8,145 nt of DNA from Bacteroidota bacterium (GTDB taxonomy: Bacteria; Bacteroidota; Bacteroidia; Chitinophagales; Saprospiraceae): positions 1 to 8,145 of the forward strand of contig JAGWYI010000171.1 of the NCBI GenBank assembly GCA_018969455.1, written 5' to 3'. The translations under genes and the position numbers were made by a program. Shown here piece after piece: positions 1 through 6,119 of this stretch. Every line of letters begins with the position of its first letter. Position 1 is the first letter of the stretch. The notes under the pieces are model-generated. The model made no database searches. It worked only from the letters and a program-made list of their open reading frames with translations, and was not told the origin of the DNA.

Positions 1-788
1 TTTCCCAGGCGCAATTTCCGGGCCTCCATGCACTTCACAAGCACATCCTGAAAATGGTAGGCGATGGAACCTACAAAATGAACCGGAACCTGTTGGGCGC
101 CCTGGTATTTCAACACCTGCCGATCAAGAAAGTCGGACAAACACTGTGCCACGAGGTTTTGGATAAATGGATGGCTTAAATATTCGCTTAAAAAGCGGGT
201 AAATGTTGCCAAATACGCATTCGCTCCTTTTTCGTAAACCTTGTCTTTTATGGCATCCAGTCCCTCCGGATAAGCCTCCAAAAAGGCCTTTAACAAATCC
301 TGGGGCAGTTCCCGGTAAAAAGCGGCGCGCAATAGGGCTTTCCCCAGGTAAGTTCCACTTCCCTCATCGCCCAAAAGCCAACCCAAAGAAGGCACATTGT
401 CGAGAATTTGGGCGCCATCAAAATAGCAGCTGTTGGAACCCGTACCTAAAATACAGGCAATTCCCGCACTCCGACCGCAAGTGGCACGTGCGGCAGCCAA
501 CAAATCGTGCTCTACTTCCACTTCGGCCTTCGTAAAAAGGGCTTTTAATGCCAATACCACAATTTCGGCCCGATGCGCATCATGGATGCCTGTACCGTAA
601 AAATAAACGGCTGTCACCTTATCCGCACTGATTTTGGGAAGCAACTGCGTTTCAACAATCGTTTTGATTTCCGCAGTCGTGTGAAAAAAAGGACTAAATC
701 CTACAGTATTTTCAAGGGTTTGATCACGACCGCTGTTAATGAGCAGCCAATCGCATTTCGTGGATCCACAATCGGCAATAATTACCAT
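1..788 (-). CDS. N-acetylglucosamine kinase-like protein (BadF/BadG/BcrA/BcrD ATPase family), 3' end cut by window
   Basis: Read by translating the minus strand from the ATG at 788-786; the frame stays open to the left edge, giving 262 complete codons. The protein has the ASKHA sugar-kinase layout. Residues 6-11 (DCGSTK) are the first phosphate loop, residues 64-67 read YGTG, and H94-D95 is the likely catalytic Asp position. The second phosphate motif is GTGSN at 115-119, followed by GDEGSG at 140-145, and the HFVGSIA motif at 237-243 is the adenosine-side loop. Relatives run about 280-285 residues, so only about 20 should be missing. Family members phosphorylate GlcNAc or related amino sugars with ATP in the cytoplasm; the exact substrate here is inferred. 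The gene is divergent from a peptidoglycan glucosaminidase, which fits a role in cell-wall sugar recycling. I chose this start because the phosphate loop follows directly, as in relatives. Confidence 0.85.
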   Translation of the reverse strand, partial: MVIIADCGSTKCDWLLINSGRDQTLENTVGFSPFFHTTAEIKTIVETQLLPKISADKVTAVYFYGTGIHDAHRAEIVVLALKALFTKAEVEVEHDLLAAARATCGRSAGIACILGTGSNSCYFDGAQILDNVPSLGWLLGDEGSGTYLGKALLRAAFYRELPQDLLKAFLEAYPEGLDAIKDKVYEKGANAYLATFTRFLSEYLSHPFIQNLVAQCLSDFLDRQVLKYQGAQQVPVHFVGSIAYHFQDVLVKCMEARKLRLG

Positions 789-869
789 GTTCTGATTCAA
801 CTTAATAGGCTCAACAAAAGAATCCCAAATTCCGGCACGATCTGGTAGTGTATTTTTTACACGATGCCG

Positions 870-877
870 CAAAAATA
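870..877 (-). promoter_or_regulatory. Candidate -7 promoter box for the GlcNAc kinase gene
   Basis: On the minus strand this reads TATTTTTG, an exact match to the Bacteroidota -7 consensus TAnnTTTG. It would start transcription about 75 nt before the kinase ATG at 788. I see no clear TTG-type -33 box at the right distance, so this is a half-supported promoter. The ten-base context CTATTTTTGC also occurs upstream of the peroxiredoxin gene (7896-7905). Confidence 0.45.
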
Positions 878-957
878 GTTTTTTATCCAACATTAACGCC
901 ATTTAGCCTCATTTGTATTCAAAATTCACATAGAATTATCCTGAAAAAATATTTTAC

Positions 958-991
958 AAACATTTTGTTGTTTATTTAAAATAAAATGTTT
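958..991. repeat. 9-bp inverted repeat overlapping a promoter (operator-like)
   Basis: AAACATTTT (958-966) and AAAATGTTT (983-991) are perfect inverted copies separated by 16 nt. The dyad spans the candidate -33 box and spacer of the glucosaminidase promoter and ends against its -7 box. It could bind a dimeric regulator. The region is very AT-rich, so chance is a real alternative. Confidence 0.3.
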
Positions 992-998
992 TACTTTG
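965..998 (+). promoter_or_regulatory. Candidate promoter for the glucosaminidase gene
   Basis: TTGTTG at 965-970 is a plausible -33 element. After a 20-nt gap, TTACTTTG (991-998) matches the Bacteroidota -7 consensus TAnnTTTG except at the second base. Transcription would begin near 1005, about 30 nt before the ATG at 1035. This matters for the gene start: the in-frame TTG at 996 lies inside the -7 box and so is unlikely to be translated. Confidence 0.4.
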
Positions 999-1034
999 TG
1001 GCGTTCTTTATTCGTTCACCTTAATTTTTACATC

Positions 1035-1844
1035 ATGACGCCTTATCATCATGTACATCCACCCGAATTCAACAGCAGCAGGGTAACGAAGTCGGCCTCA
1101 CTGGATTGGCTGCAAGAACAGATACTGTGGAAAATAATCGTCTTGTTCGCATTGGTTTACCTCGTATGGTGCGACAAAGTATCGATTGTTTTGGGCGAAA
1201 TGCCTCAAAACCAGGCGGGTTTGGCACACACCGGTAATCCCATTCGAACAGCCTTGCTGAGTCTGGGAGGCGATCCTCCTGCCCAAACCGTATGCCTGCC
1301 GCCGGAAACCCAAAGCAATCTCACCCATGTGCTGGATCCTTCTTTTGCGAAACGAAACGGGGTGGAATCAAAGCTTGTGGCTGAGAAAGCCTCCATTTGC
1401 CAAACTTATATCCAGCGATTCGCTCCAGTCGCCATCGCTGAAATGCGTCGAACCGGCTTGCCGGCCAGCATTACCCTCGCCCAGGGCCTGCTGGAAAGCG
1501 ATGCCGGCCAAAGTGCCATTGCCAAATCCATCAACAATCATTTCGGGATTAAGTGCTTCTCCCGAAAATGCAAAAAAGGTCACTGCAAAAATTATACAGA
1601 TGATTCCCATAAAGACTTTTTCATCCGATATGATAATGCCTGGGAATCCTATCGCGCGCACACCGAGTTTTTAAAAAACAGCCACCGATATCAATCGCTT
1701 TTCAAACTGGGCCCACTGGCTTATCAAAAATGGGCCAATGGCCTCGCAGCTGCCGGATACGCCAGTGACCCACAATATGCAATGAAACTCATCGCCATCA
1801 TTCAACAACTACAGCTTGATAAATTGGATAAAAAATTCAAATAG
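1035..1844 (+). CDS. Membrane-anchored glucosaminidase-domain protein (peptidoglycan hydrolase)
   Basis: A 269-residue protein. Residues about 30-46 form one hydrophobic segment (IIVLFALVYLVW) after a polar N-terminus, so it is likely a type II single-pass protein with the enzyme in the periplasm. A low-complexity linker follows. The mannosyl-glycoprotein endo-beta-N-acetylglucosaminidase (glucosaminidase, FlgJ/LytG-like) domain occupies about 122-258. The likely catalytic Glu is E154 in LAQGLLES, followed by NNHFGIKC and an AWESYRAHTEFL stretch typical of the family. Cys at 174, 179 and 184 cluster inside the domain. The family hydrolyses the GlcNAc-beta-1,4-MurNAc bond of peptidoglycan. I start at the ATG at 1035 rather than the upstream in-frame TTG at 996, because the TTG is within the predicted promoter. 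No LysM or other wall-binding repeats are seen. The gene is divergent from the GlcNAc kinase gene and convergent with cmk. Confidence 0.85.
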   Translation: MTPYHHVHPPEFNSSRVTKSASLDWLQEQILWKIIVLFALVYLVWCDKVSIVLGEMPQNQAGLAHTGNPIRTALLSLGGDPPAQTVCLPPETQSNLTHVLDPSFAKRNGVESKLVAEKASICQTYIQRFAPVAIAEMRRTGLPASITLAQGLLESDAGQSAIAKSINNHFGIKCFSRKCKKGHCKNYTDDSHKDFFIRYDNAWESYRAHTEFLKNSHRYQSLFKLGPLAYQKWANGLAAAGYASDPQYAMKLIAIIQQLQLDKLDKKFK

Positions 1845-1994
1845 TTGCTGCTCAGGAAGCAAAACTTCTTTTCCAAAACCTGCATTTCAATCTTTTACAC
1901 ATTTCGATATAGTTAAATTTTTTTTCATAACTGTGTCGCTTTGTCCATCTTTTAAGGTTGTGGTTCGGGCAATCCTTGCTCACAATACGAGAAA

Positions 1995-2684
1995 TTAATG
2001 TTGTGTTTTTTTCCCATCCGATGATTCCGTAAAGGCTCTGACGTAAGTCAGGGCCTTATGGAGTTGTTCCTCCTCTGAAAGCAGGGTATTATCAAGTACA
2101 ATTGCATCTTCCGCTTGCCTTAAAGGGCTGTCTTCCCGGGTAGAATCGATGAAATCACGATGCTTCAAGTTTTCACGCACGGCCTCCCAGCTTTCTTCAA
2201 TACCTTTGGATGCCAGTTCCAGGTGCCTTCTGCTGGTGCGTACATCCACATCCGCGGTTAAAAACAATTTTAATTCTGCATTGGGGAAAACAACAGTTCC
2301 CATGTCCCGGCCATCGGCCACAATTTTTCCGCGTTTTCCAAAATCTTTTTGCAACCGAACCATCTCTTTTCGCACCAGTGAATTGGCCGCTACCAAACTG
2401 ACATGTTCGTTAACTTGCATGGTACGAATGGCGGTTTCTACATCAACATCATTTAAAAAGGTATGATTTTGGCCATGAATTCGCTCAAAATGAATGGAAA
2501 TATGTGCCAAGGCAGCTGAAACAGCGGCAGAATCGTTGTAATCGATTCCATTTTCTAAAAAATACAGGGTAACCGCCCGGTACATCGCCCCAGAATCAAG
2601 ATAAGCCATATGGAGTACCTTTGCCAGACCTTTGGCCAGGGTACTCTTTCCACAAGAAGAGAAGCCGTCAATCGCAATAATCAT
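1995..2684 (-). CDS. cmk: Cytidylate kinase (CMP/dCMP kinase)
   Basis: A 229-residue protein, the normal length for bacterial Cmk. It transfers phosphate from ATP to CMP or dCMP in the cytoplasm, supplying CDP and dCDP for RNA, DNA and lipid precursors. The P-loop GFSSCGKST lies at residues 7-15, immediately after the start, which supports the chosen ATG. DSGAMYRAVT at 30-39 is the characteristic NMP-binding stretch. DGRDMGTVVFPNA at 124-136 is the Cmk signature. The LID and catalytic region contains R176, D177, R183 and the DSPL motif at 185-188. It stands alone: convergent with the glucosaminidase gene (150 bp between the stops) and divergent from the glycosyltransferase gene. A good -7 box lies at 2707-2714. 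Nothing is missing from the active site. Confidence 0.96.
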   Translation of the reverse strand: MIIAIDGFSSCGKSTLAKGLAKVLHMAYLDSGAMYRAVTLYFLENGIDYNDSAAVSAALAHISIHFERIHGQNHTFLNDVDVETAIRTMQVNEHVSLVAANSLVRKEMVRLQKDFGKRGKIVADGRDMGTVVFPNAELKLFLTADVDVRTSRRHLELASKGIEESWEAVRENLKHRDFIDSTREDSPLRQAEDAIVLDNTLLSEEEQLHKALTYVRAFTESSDGKKTQH

Positions 2685-2706
2685 AAGAGTATCCGGTGTT
2701 TGAGGG

Positions 2707-2714
2707 CAAATTTA
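2707..2714 (-). promoter_or_regulatory. Candidate cmk -7 promoter box at the edge of the palindromic repeat
   Basis: On the minus strand this is TAAATTTG, an exact match to the Bacteroidota -7 consensus TAnnTTTG. It would place the transcript start near 2700, about 16 nt before the cmk ATG. Its first two bases are the outermost bases of the palindromic repeat. A TTTG inside the repeat (plus-strand CAAA, 2739-2742) lies 24 bp further upstream and could be a loosely spaced -33 box. Confidence 0.5.
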
Positions 2715-2791
2715 CCAGGATTCGCCGGATTTTGTGGACAAACCAGCGAAATCCGTCCTGATTTATCCACAAAATCCGGCGAATCCTGGTA
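2713..2791. repeat. Palindromic dispersed repeat, copy 1 (complete, 79 bp)
   Basis: A 26-bp arm at 2713-2738 (beginning TACCAGGATTCG) is repeated as a perfect reverse complement at 2766-2791. Inside it the pairing continues for 8 more positions (2739-2746 against 2758-2765) with two exceptions, leaving an 11-nt loop at 2747-2757. In minus-strand RNA both exceptions become G-U pairs, so the hairpin has about 34 pairs. The element fills most of the gap between divergent cmk (27 bp away) and the glycosyltransferase gene (23 bp away). It encodes nothing. A second, degenerate copy is at 6883-6937. It resembles REP/BIME-type repeats; the family identity is unknown to me. Confidence 0.9.
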
Positions 2792-2813
2792 TAAATCAAC
2801 AAAATAGCATTCT

Positions 2814-3947
2814 ATGAATCCCGGGCTTTCTGAATGGCTCTTACTGTTTTTCTGCGCAGCGAGTTTGTGCCAGATCGGGGTGTATGCCTTGATCGGTTTT
2901 AAAGGATGGAAAAAACTGCCCGACGCAAACACGCCGACCCTATTGGATGCCTTGCCCCCGATAAGTGTTCTGATCTGTGCGCGCAATGAAGCCCAAAACC
3001 TCCGGCACAATCTTCCCCAAATTCTTACACAGCAATACCCTGCCCCATTCGAAGTTTGGGTCATCAACGATGCATCGACCGATGAAACATCCCCTGTTTT
3101 GTCGAACCTAGAATCTATTTACCCCAATTTGCACGTTTTACACATTAATGAAAAAAAACATGCCGGTAAAAAAGCCGCATTGTCTGCCGGAATTCGAATG
3201 GCGCAACACGACTGGCTGTTGCTTACCGATGCAGATTGCCAGCCTTGTTCCCCCTATTGGTTGCTTCAAATGGCCCAAGCCATGGGCAGCCCGAAAACGG
3301 AACTCATTCTTGGATTTGCACCGCTTTTTCACGGGAAAAATACCGTACAACAATGGGCCCGATATGAAGTATTGCACACTGCTTTTCTCTACGGTGGATT
3401 TGCATTTCTAAAATCGCCTTACATGGGGGTTGGTCGAAATATGGCCTATCGAAAGCGATTGTTCCTACAAAAAAAAGGTTTTGAGGCGCACCGGGAAATA
3501 CCCGCAGGCGATGACGATCTTTGGGTAAATGCCCATGCCAATGCACAAAATACGGCCCTGGTTGCACACCCAAATGCCCTCATGTACTCTTCGGCGCCCG
3601 ATCAACTCCAAAAGTGGTTCATTCAAAAAAAACGACACCTTAGTGTAGCGCATCATTATCAGTTGATGCATCAATTGGCACTTGCAGCCATCGCAGCAAG
3701 CCAGGTATTTCATTATTTTTTATTGCTGCTGCTCCTGCTTACAGGTAAATACCTGCCGATCGCTTTGCTTGGCTATGTATTGCGACAAATTATTTTAAAT
3801 GTATCCATGCAAAACTGCATCAAAACAATGGATTGCAATGACTTACGGATTAAAATATTTATATATGATATTTTTATGACATTGTATATTGGTCTGTTTG
3901 TACCCTATCAATTGATCGTCAGACCGACCCGAGTTTCCTGGAAATAG
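2814..3947 (+). CDS. Membrane-associated family 2 glycosyltransferase
   Basis: A 377-residue protein. An N-terminal hydrophobic segment (about 8-28) is followed by a GT-A catalytic domain. PPISVLICARNEA (48-60) opens the nucleotide-sugar fold, INDAST is at 84-89, and D139-A-D141 is the DXD metal and nucleotide site. GDDDLW at 232-237 supplies the acceptor-side acidic residues. QKKRH at 271-275 corresponds to the QxxRW motif of processive GT2 enzymes, with His in place of Trp. Three hydrophobic segments follow (about 286-310, 313-332 and 348-368). The family transfers a sugar from a nucleotide donor to a lipid or polysaccharide acceptor at the cytoplasmic membrane face. Donor, acceptor and processivity cannot be told from sequence, and neighbours do not indicate a polysaccharide cluster. 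The ATG lies 23 bp beyond the palindromic repeat and has no clear -7 box. The stop is one base from that of the convergent peptidase gene. Confidence 0.85.
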   Translation: MNPGLSEWLLLFFCAASLCQIGVYALIGFKGWKKLPDANTPTLLDALPPISVLICARNEAQNLRHNLPQILTQQYPAPFEVWVINDASTDETSPVLSNLESIYPNLHVLHINEKKHAGKKAALSAGIRMAQHDWLLLTDADCQPCSPYWLLQMAQAMGSPKTELILGFAPLFHGKNTVQQWARYEVLHTAFLYGGFAFLKSPYMGVGRNMAYRKRLFLQKKGFEAHREIPAGDDDLWVNAHANAQNTALVAHPNALMYSSAPDQLQKWFIQKKRHLSVAHHYQLMHQLALAAIAASQVFHYFLLLLLLLTGKYLPIALLGYVLRQIILNVSMQNCIKTMDCNDLRIKIFIYDIFMTLYIGLFVPYQLIVRPTRVSWK

Positions 3948-3948
3948 C

Positions 3949-5718
3949 TTATCGTAAAAAAGTTTTTTCAAAAACAGCCTGATTTTCCCGGTCATCCCGA
4001 ATCTCCAGGCGAACGCGATGCATTCCTGGCGGGAGCCCCGAATCAAAGGTGTGGGTTAGGCGCGCTCTTTTCCGATCGTATTCGAATAGCACCCATTTAT
4101 CATCAATGGTGCCACGGTAATACAAGCCATCAGCCAGCCCATTAACGGCCATATTATCACTGATTCGGAAAGCCATTTGGCTTTTTTTGCGCATATCCTT
4201 GTTGAAAACCACTGGTGTTATTTTCGGAGCAGTGGTATCAATCATGACGCAATATTGGCCAAACTCTCTAATTTTTGACATCAAGTGATCGCCGCGCCAG
4301 CTGGCCCCGCAATTATCCGGTTTTCCGTCGCCGCATTTGGCAATTACGGCTTTGTTGCGCAGAGATTCCGGCAAATCATAGGGCCGGATTTGCACCTCAA
4401 AATAGGAATGTACCGGCGTTTTGCCATCCTGAATATGATGCATTGGGCTAAATTGGCCTTTTTCTGATTTATTAGAAACAAAATAATTGAACGTAAGGGT
4501 TTCATAAAGCGCACCTTTGGGCATGATCAGGTTTAGATCGCCCAACATCAATTTGCTTTCCTTGCCATAAGCCAGTTTCAGGCGGTTTTCAATGGTATCA
4601 TATTGTTGGATTTTGGCGGGATCCTGTATTACCCAAAATTGAAGGGAATCAGCGTTTCCATGGGCATCAGCCACCATTACATTGATTTTAACCGGCCGAT
4701 TGGAATCCAGTTTTACCAATCCCTTGGTCAACGTGGGGCTATAAACCTGACCAAGCGCATCACCTGGCAGAATAAAACAGCGGTGAAACCAAGCGCCAAA
4801 GCGTTTCAATGCTGCATAATCAACATGGGCATTGATGTATCGGGTTTGGTCTAAACTGAACACATCCATGCGCCATTCATAGGCAAGTTGGTCATCGGCA
4901 AACAAGCGTAATGCATAAATTCCATTGTCGTTGTGGTTGCCGCTGGTACTGTCAAAAGCTTTTATTCCAAAGCCCACATTTTGTGCGCCTATTCTCACGG
5001 TATCCCCCTGAAGCTCGCGGGTGCCATCTTTTTGAAAACCAATTGGAAGCGCCTGACTGTCCCAAATTTCACGTTGGTCATTCAGGAAATACACTTTTAA
5101 ATCTCTGATTTGGGGCATTGAACGATCATCAACCGGCATTCCAAACAGTAAAGGATTGTACACCTCTTGTGTATTGGTATTTCTGATTTCAAAATGCAAA
5201 TGGGGCCCGGTAGAGCCACCCGTATTGCCCATTTTAGCAATTTCCTGCCCTTTTACCACAGGAAAGAGATGTTCTGGCGGCCGCAACACCAATTCAAATC
5301 GTTCTTTTTTATACTGTTGCGCACGCACGTAGGCCTGAATTTCAGGGGCAAATCGATCGAGGTGGGCGTACAAAGTAGTGTATCCATTGGGATGGCGTAT
5401 TTGCAGCATATTGCCATATGCCCCCGATTGAATGCTAATTTTTGAAACATAGCCTTCTGCAGCGGCATAAATAGGCACTCCGGTTGTACCATCAATATCC
5501 AGACCGGCATGAAAGTGATTGCTCCTCAATTCGCCAAAATTGCCTGTTACCCGTATTTCATGGCCAACCGGACTCCAGAAGTAATCCCTTGGAAATTGAA
5601 TAGCCGACTTTTTCACCATGCTTTCAGGCCGTGACAAAAATGATTCCATCGCAATCAAACCAATCAAGCCCATTCCCAAGAGCAATCCCATAACGCCTTT
5701 ATAACGCATTTTTCTCAT
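3949..5718 (-). CDS. M23 family zinc metallopeptidase (peptidoglycan endopeptidase) with long C-terminal region
   Basis: A 589-residue protein with an N-terminal hydrophobic segment (about 8-24, VMGLLLGMGLIGLIAM), a signal peptide or membrane anchor. The LytM-like peptidase domain spans about 48-195. The zinc ligands are H70 and D74 in HAGLD and H175 in HLHFE; H119 in YAHLD and H173 are the catalytic histidines. All are intact, so the enzyme should be active. Between YAHL and GNTGGSTGPH lies an insertion of about 40 residues (123-160) common in Bacteroidota homologues. Residues about 200-589 contain no motif I recognise; the pattern suggests beta-rich, possibly Ig-like domains. The family cuts peptide cross-links of peptidoglycan in the periplasm during growth and division. 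A Met at position 4 is an alternative start. A 401-bp gene-free region with a short hairpin at 5732-5753 precedes it, and aat lies upstream on the same strand. Confidence 0.88.
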   Translation of the reverse strand: MRKMRYKGVMGLLLGMGLIGLIAMESFLSRPESMVKKSAIQFPRDYFWSPVGHEIRVTGNFGELRSNHFHAGLDIDGTTGVPIYAAAEGYVSKISIQSGAYGNMLQIRHPNGYTTLYAHLDRFAPEIQAYVRAQQYKKERFELVLRPPEHLFPVVKGQEIAKMGNTGGSTGPHLHFEIRNTNTQEVYNPLLFGMPVDDRSMPQIRDLKVYFLNDQREIWDSQALPIGFQKDGTRELQGDTVRIGAQNVGFGIKAFDSTSGNHNDNGIYALRLFADDQLAYEWRMDVFSLDQTRYINAHVDYAALKRFGAWFHRCFILPGDALGQVYSPTLTKGLVKLDSNRPVKINVMVADAHGNADSLQFWVIQDPAKIQQYDTIENRLKLAYGKESKLMLGDLNLIMPKGALYETLTFNYFVSNKSEKGQFSPMHHIQDGKTPVHSYFEVQIRPYDLPESLRNKAVIAKCGDGKPDNCGASWRGDHLMSKIREFGQYCVMIDTTAPKITPVVFNKDMRKKSQMAFRISDNMAVNGLADGLYYRGTIDDKWVLFEYDRKRARLTHTFDSGLPPGMHRVRLEIRDDRENQAVFEKTFLR

Positions 5719-5731
5719 TTCGTTTTTTGCC

Positions 5732-5753
5732 AGCCAGAGAAGCGCTCCTGGCT
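5732..5753 (-). promoter_or_regulatory. Short hairpin in the leader of the M23 peptidase gene
   Basis: AGCCAG (5732-5737) pairs with CTGGCT (5748-5753) around a 10-nt loop. In the minus-strand transcript the hairpin ends 13 nt before the ATG and is followed by an A-rich run (CAAAAAACGAAATG). It could affect ribosome access; a terminator is unlikely because no U tract follows in the transcript. A 6-bp stem is weak evidence. Confidence 0.25.
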
Positions 5754-5922
5754 CTTCAGCAGGGTGTGATGTTTTTTTTGAAAAGAAACCTTGAAAAGGC
5801 AGTATTTATTCTCGCGTTGAGTGGTGATTTTCAAAGATTTAGACTTAATACTACGCCCCAAGCAAGCAGTGCAAAGTAGACAATTGGTCTTGAATGGCCC
5901 ACCATATCTGAATTAAACCCTT

Positions 5923-6078
5923 GAAACAGTTTTAAAACCTCCGGGATAGATGAAAGGGAAAGATTTTGGCGCCAGGCAAGGCTTATTTTGGGGGGAATGC
6001 CCTATTGCTGAAAAAACAAATGCAGCGGGGCGTTAAGAGATTTGCCATTTCAGCATTTTGAAGGTTTTAAACAGTTTC
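5923..6078. repeat. MITE-like unit bounded by imperfect inverted repeats
   Basis: The left arm GAAACAGTTTTAAAACCT (5923-5940) and the reverse complement of the right arm AGGTTTTAAACAGTTTC (6062-6078) agree except for one mismatch and one missing base. The unit is 156 bp, non-coding, and has a second inverted pair inside it, TGCTGAAA (6006-6013) and TTTCAGCA (6048-6055). This is the structure expected of a small non-autonomous mobile element or a long-stem RNA. No clear target-site duplication is visible, and with one copy in the window mobility is unproven. Confidence 0.4.
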
Positions 6079-6119
6079 TTACACAATTTATTGGATAAGC
6101 CGTGGTATCGGCAGCTAAT

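Larger units (their letters stand above)
5719..6119. other. Gene-free 401-bp region between aat and the M23 peptidase gene
   Basis: No open reading frame here looks coding on either strand, and I see no tRNA or known riboswitch. It should hold the aat transcript end and the peptidase promoter. The only promoter-like trace is TACTTTG on the minus strand (5872-5878), one base short of the Bacteroidota -7 box. The 156 bp nearest aat form the inverted-repeat unit described separately; the rest (about 5754-5920) shows nothing I can name. Confidence 0.7.

Noticed and set aside
203..848. Plus-strand open frames at 203-535 and 573-848
   Set aside because: They are antisense to the kinase gene, whose minus-strand frame carries all sugar-kinase motifs; the plus-strand products show no family features.
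996..1034. Upstream in-frame TTG start that would add 13 residues to the glucosaminidase
   Set aside because: The TTG lies inside the candidate -7 box TTACTTTG, so the transcript probably begins downstream of it; the ATG at 1035 precedes the hydrophobic segment normally.
1845..1862. Hairpin TTGCT/AGCAA right after the glucosaminidase stop as a terminator
   Set aside because: Only a 5-bp stem with an 8-nt loop and no U tract; too weak to call.
2681..3067. Minus-strand open frame of 128 codons spanning the palindrome and the start of the glycosyltransferase
   Set aside because: It reads through the repeat and antisense to a clear GT2 domain, and its product has no recognisable pattern.
6096..6114. 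GCCG/CGGC stem after the aat stop as a terminator
   Set aside because: Four base pairs and no following U run in the minus-strand transcript.
5719..6119. Structured RNA or riboswitch controlling the M23 peptidase gene
   Set aside because: Apart from the two inverted-repeat structures reported, no known riboswitch core or conserved RNA motif could be recognised by eye.
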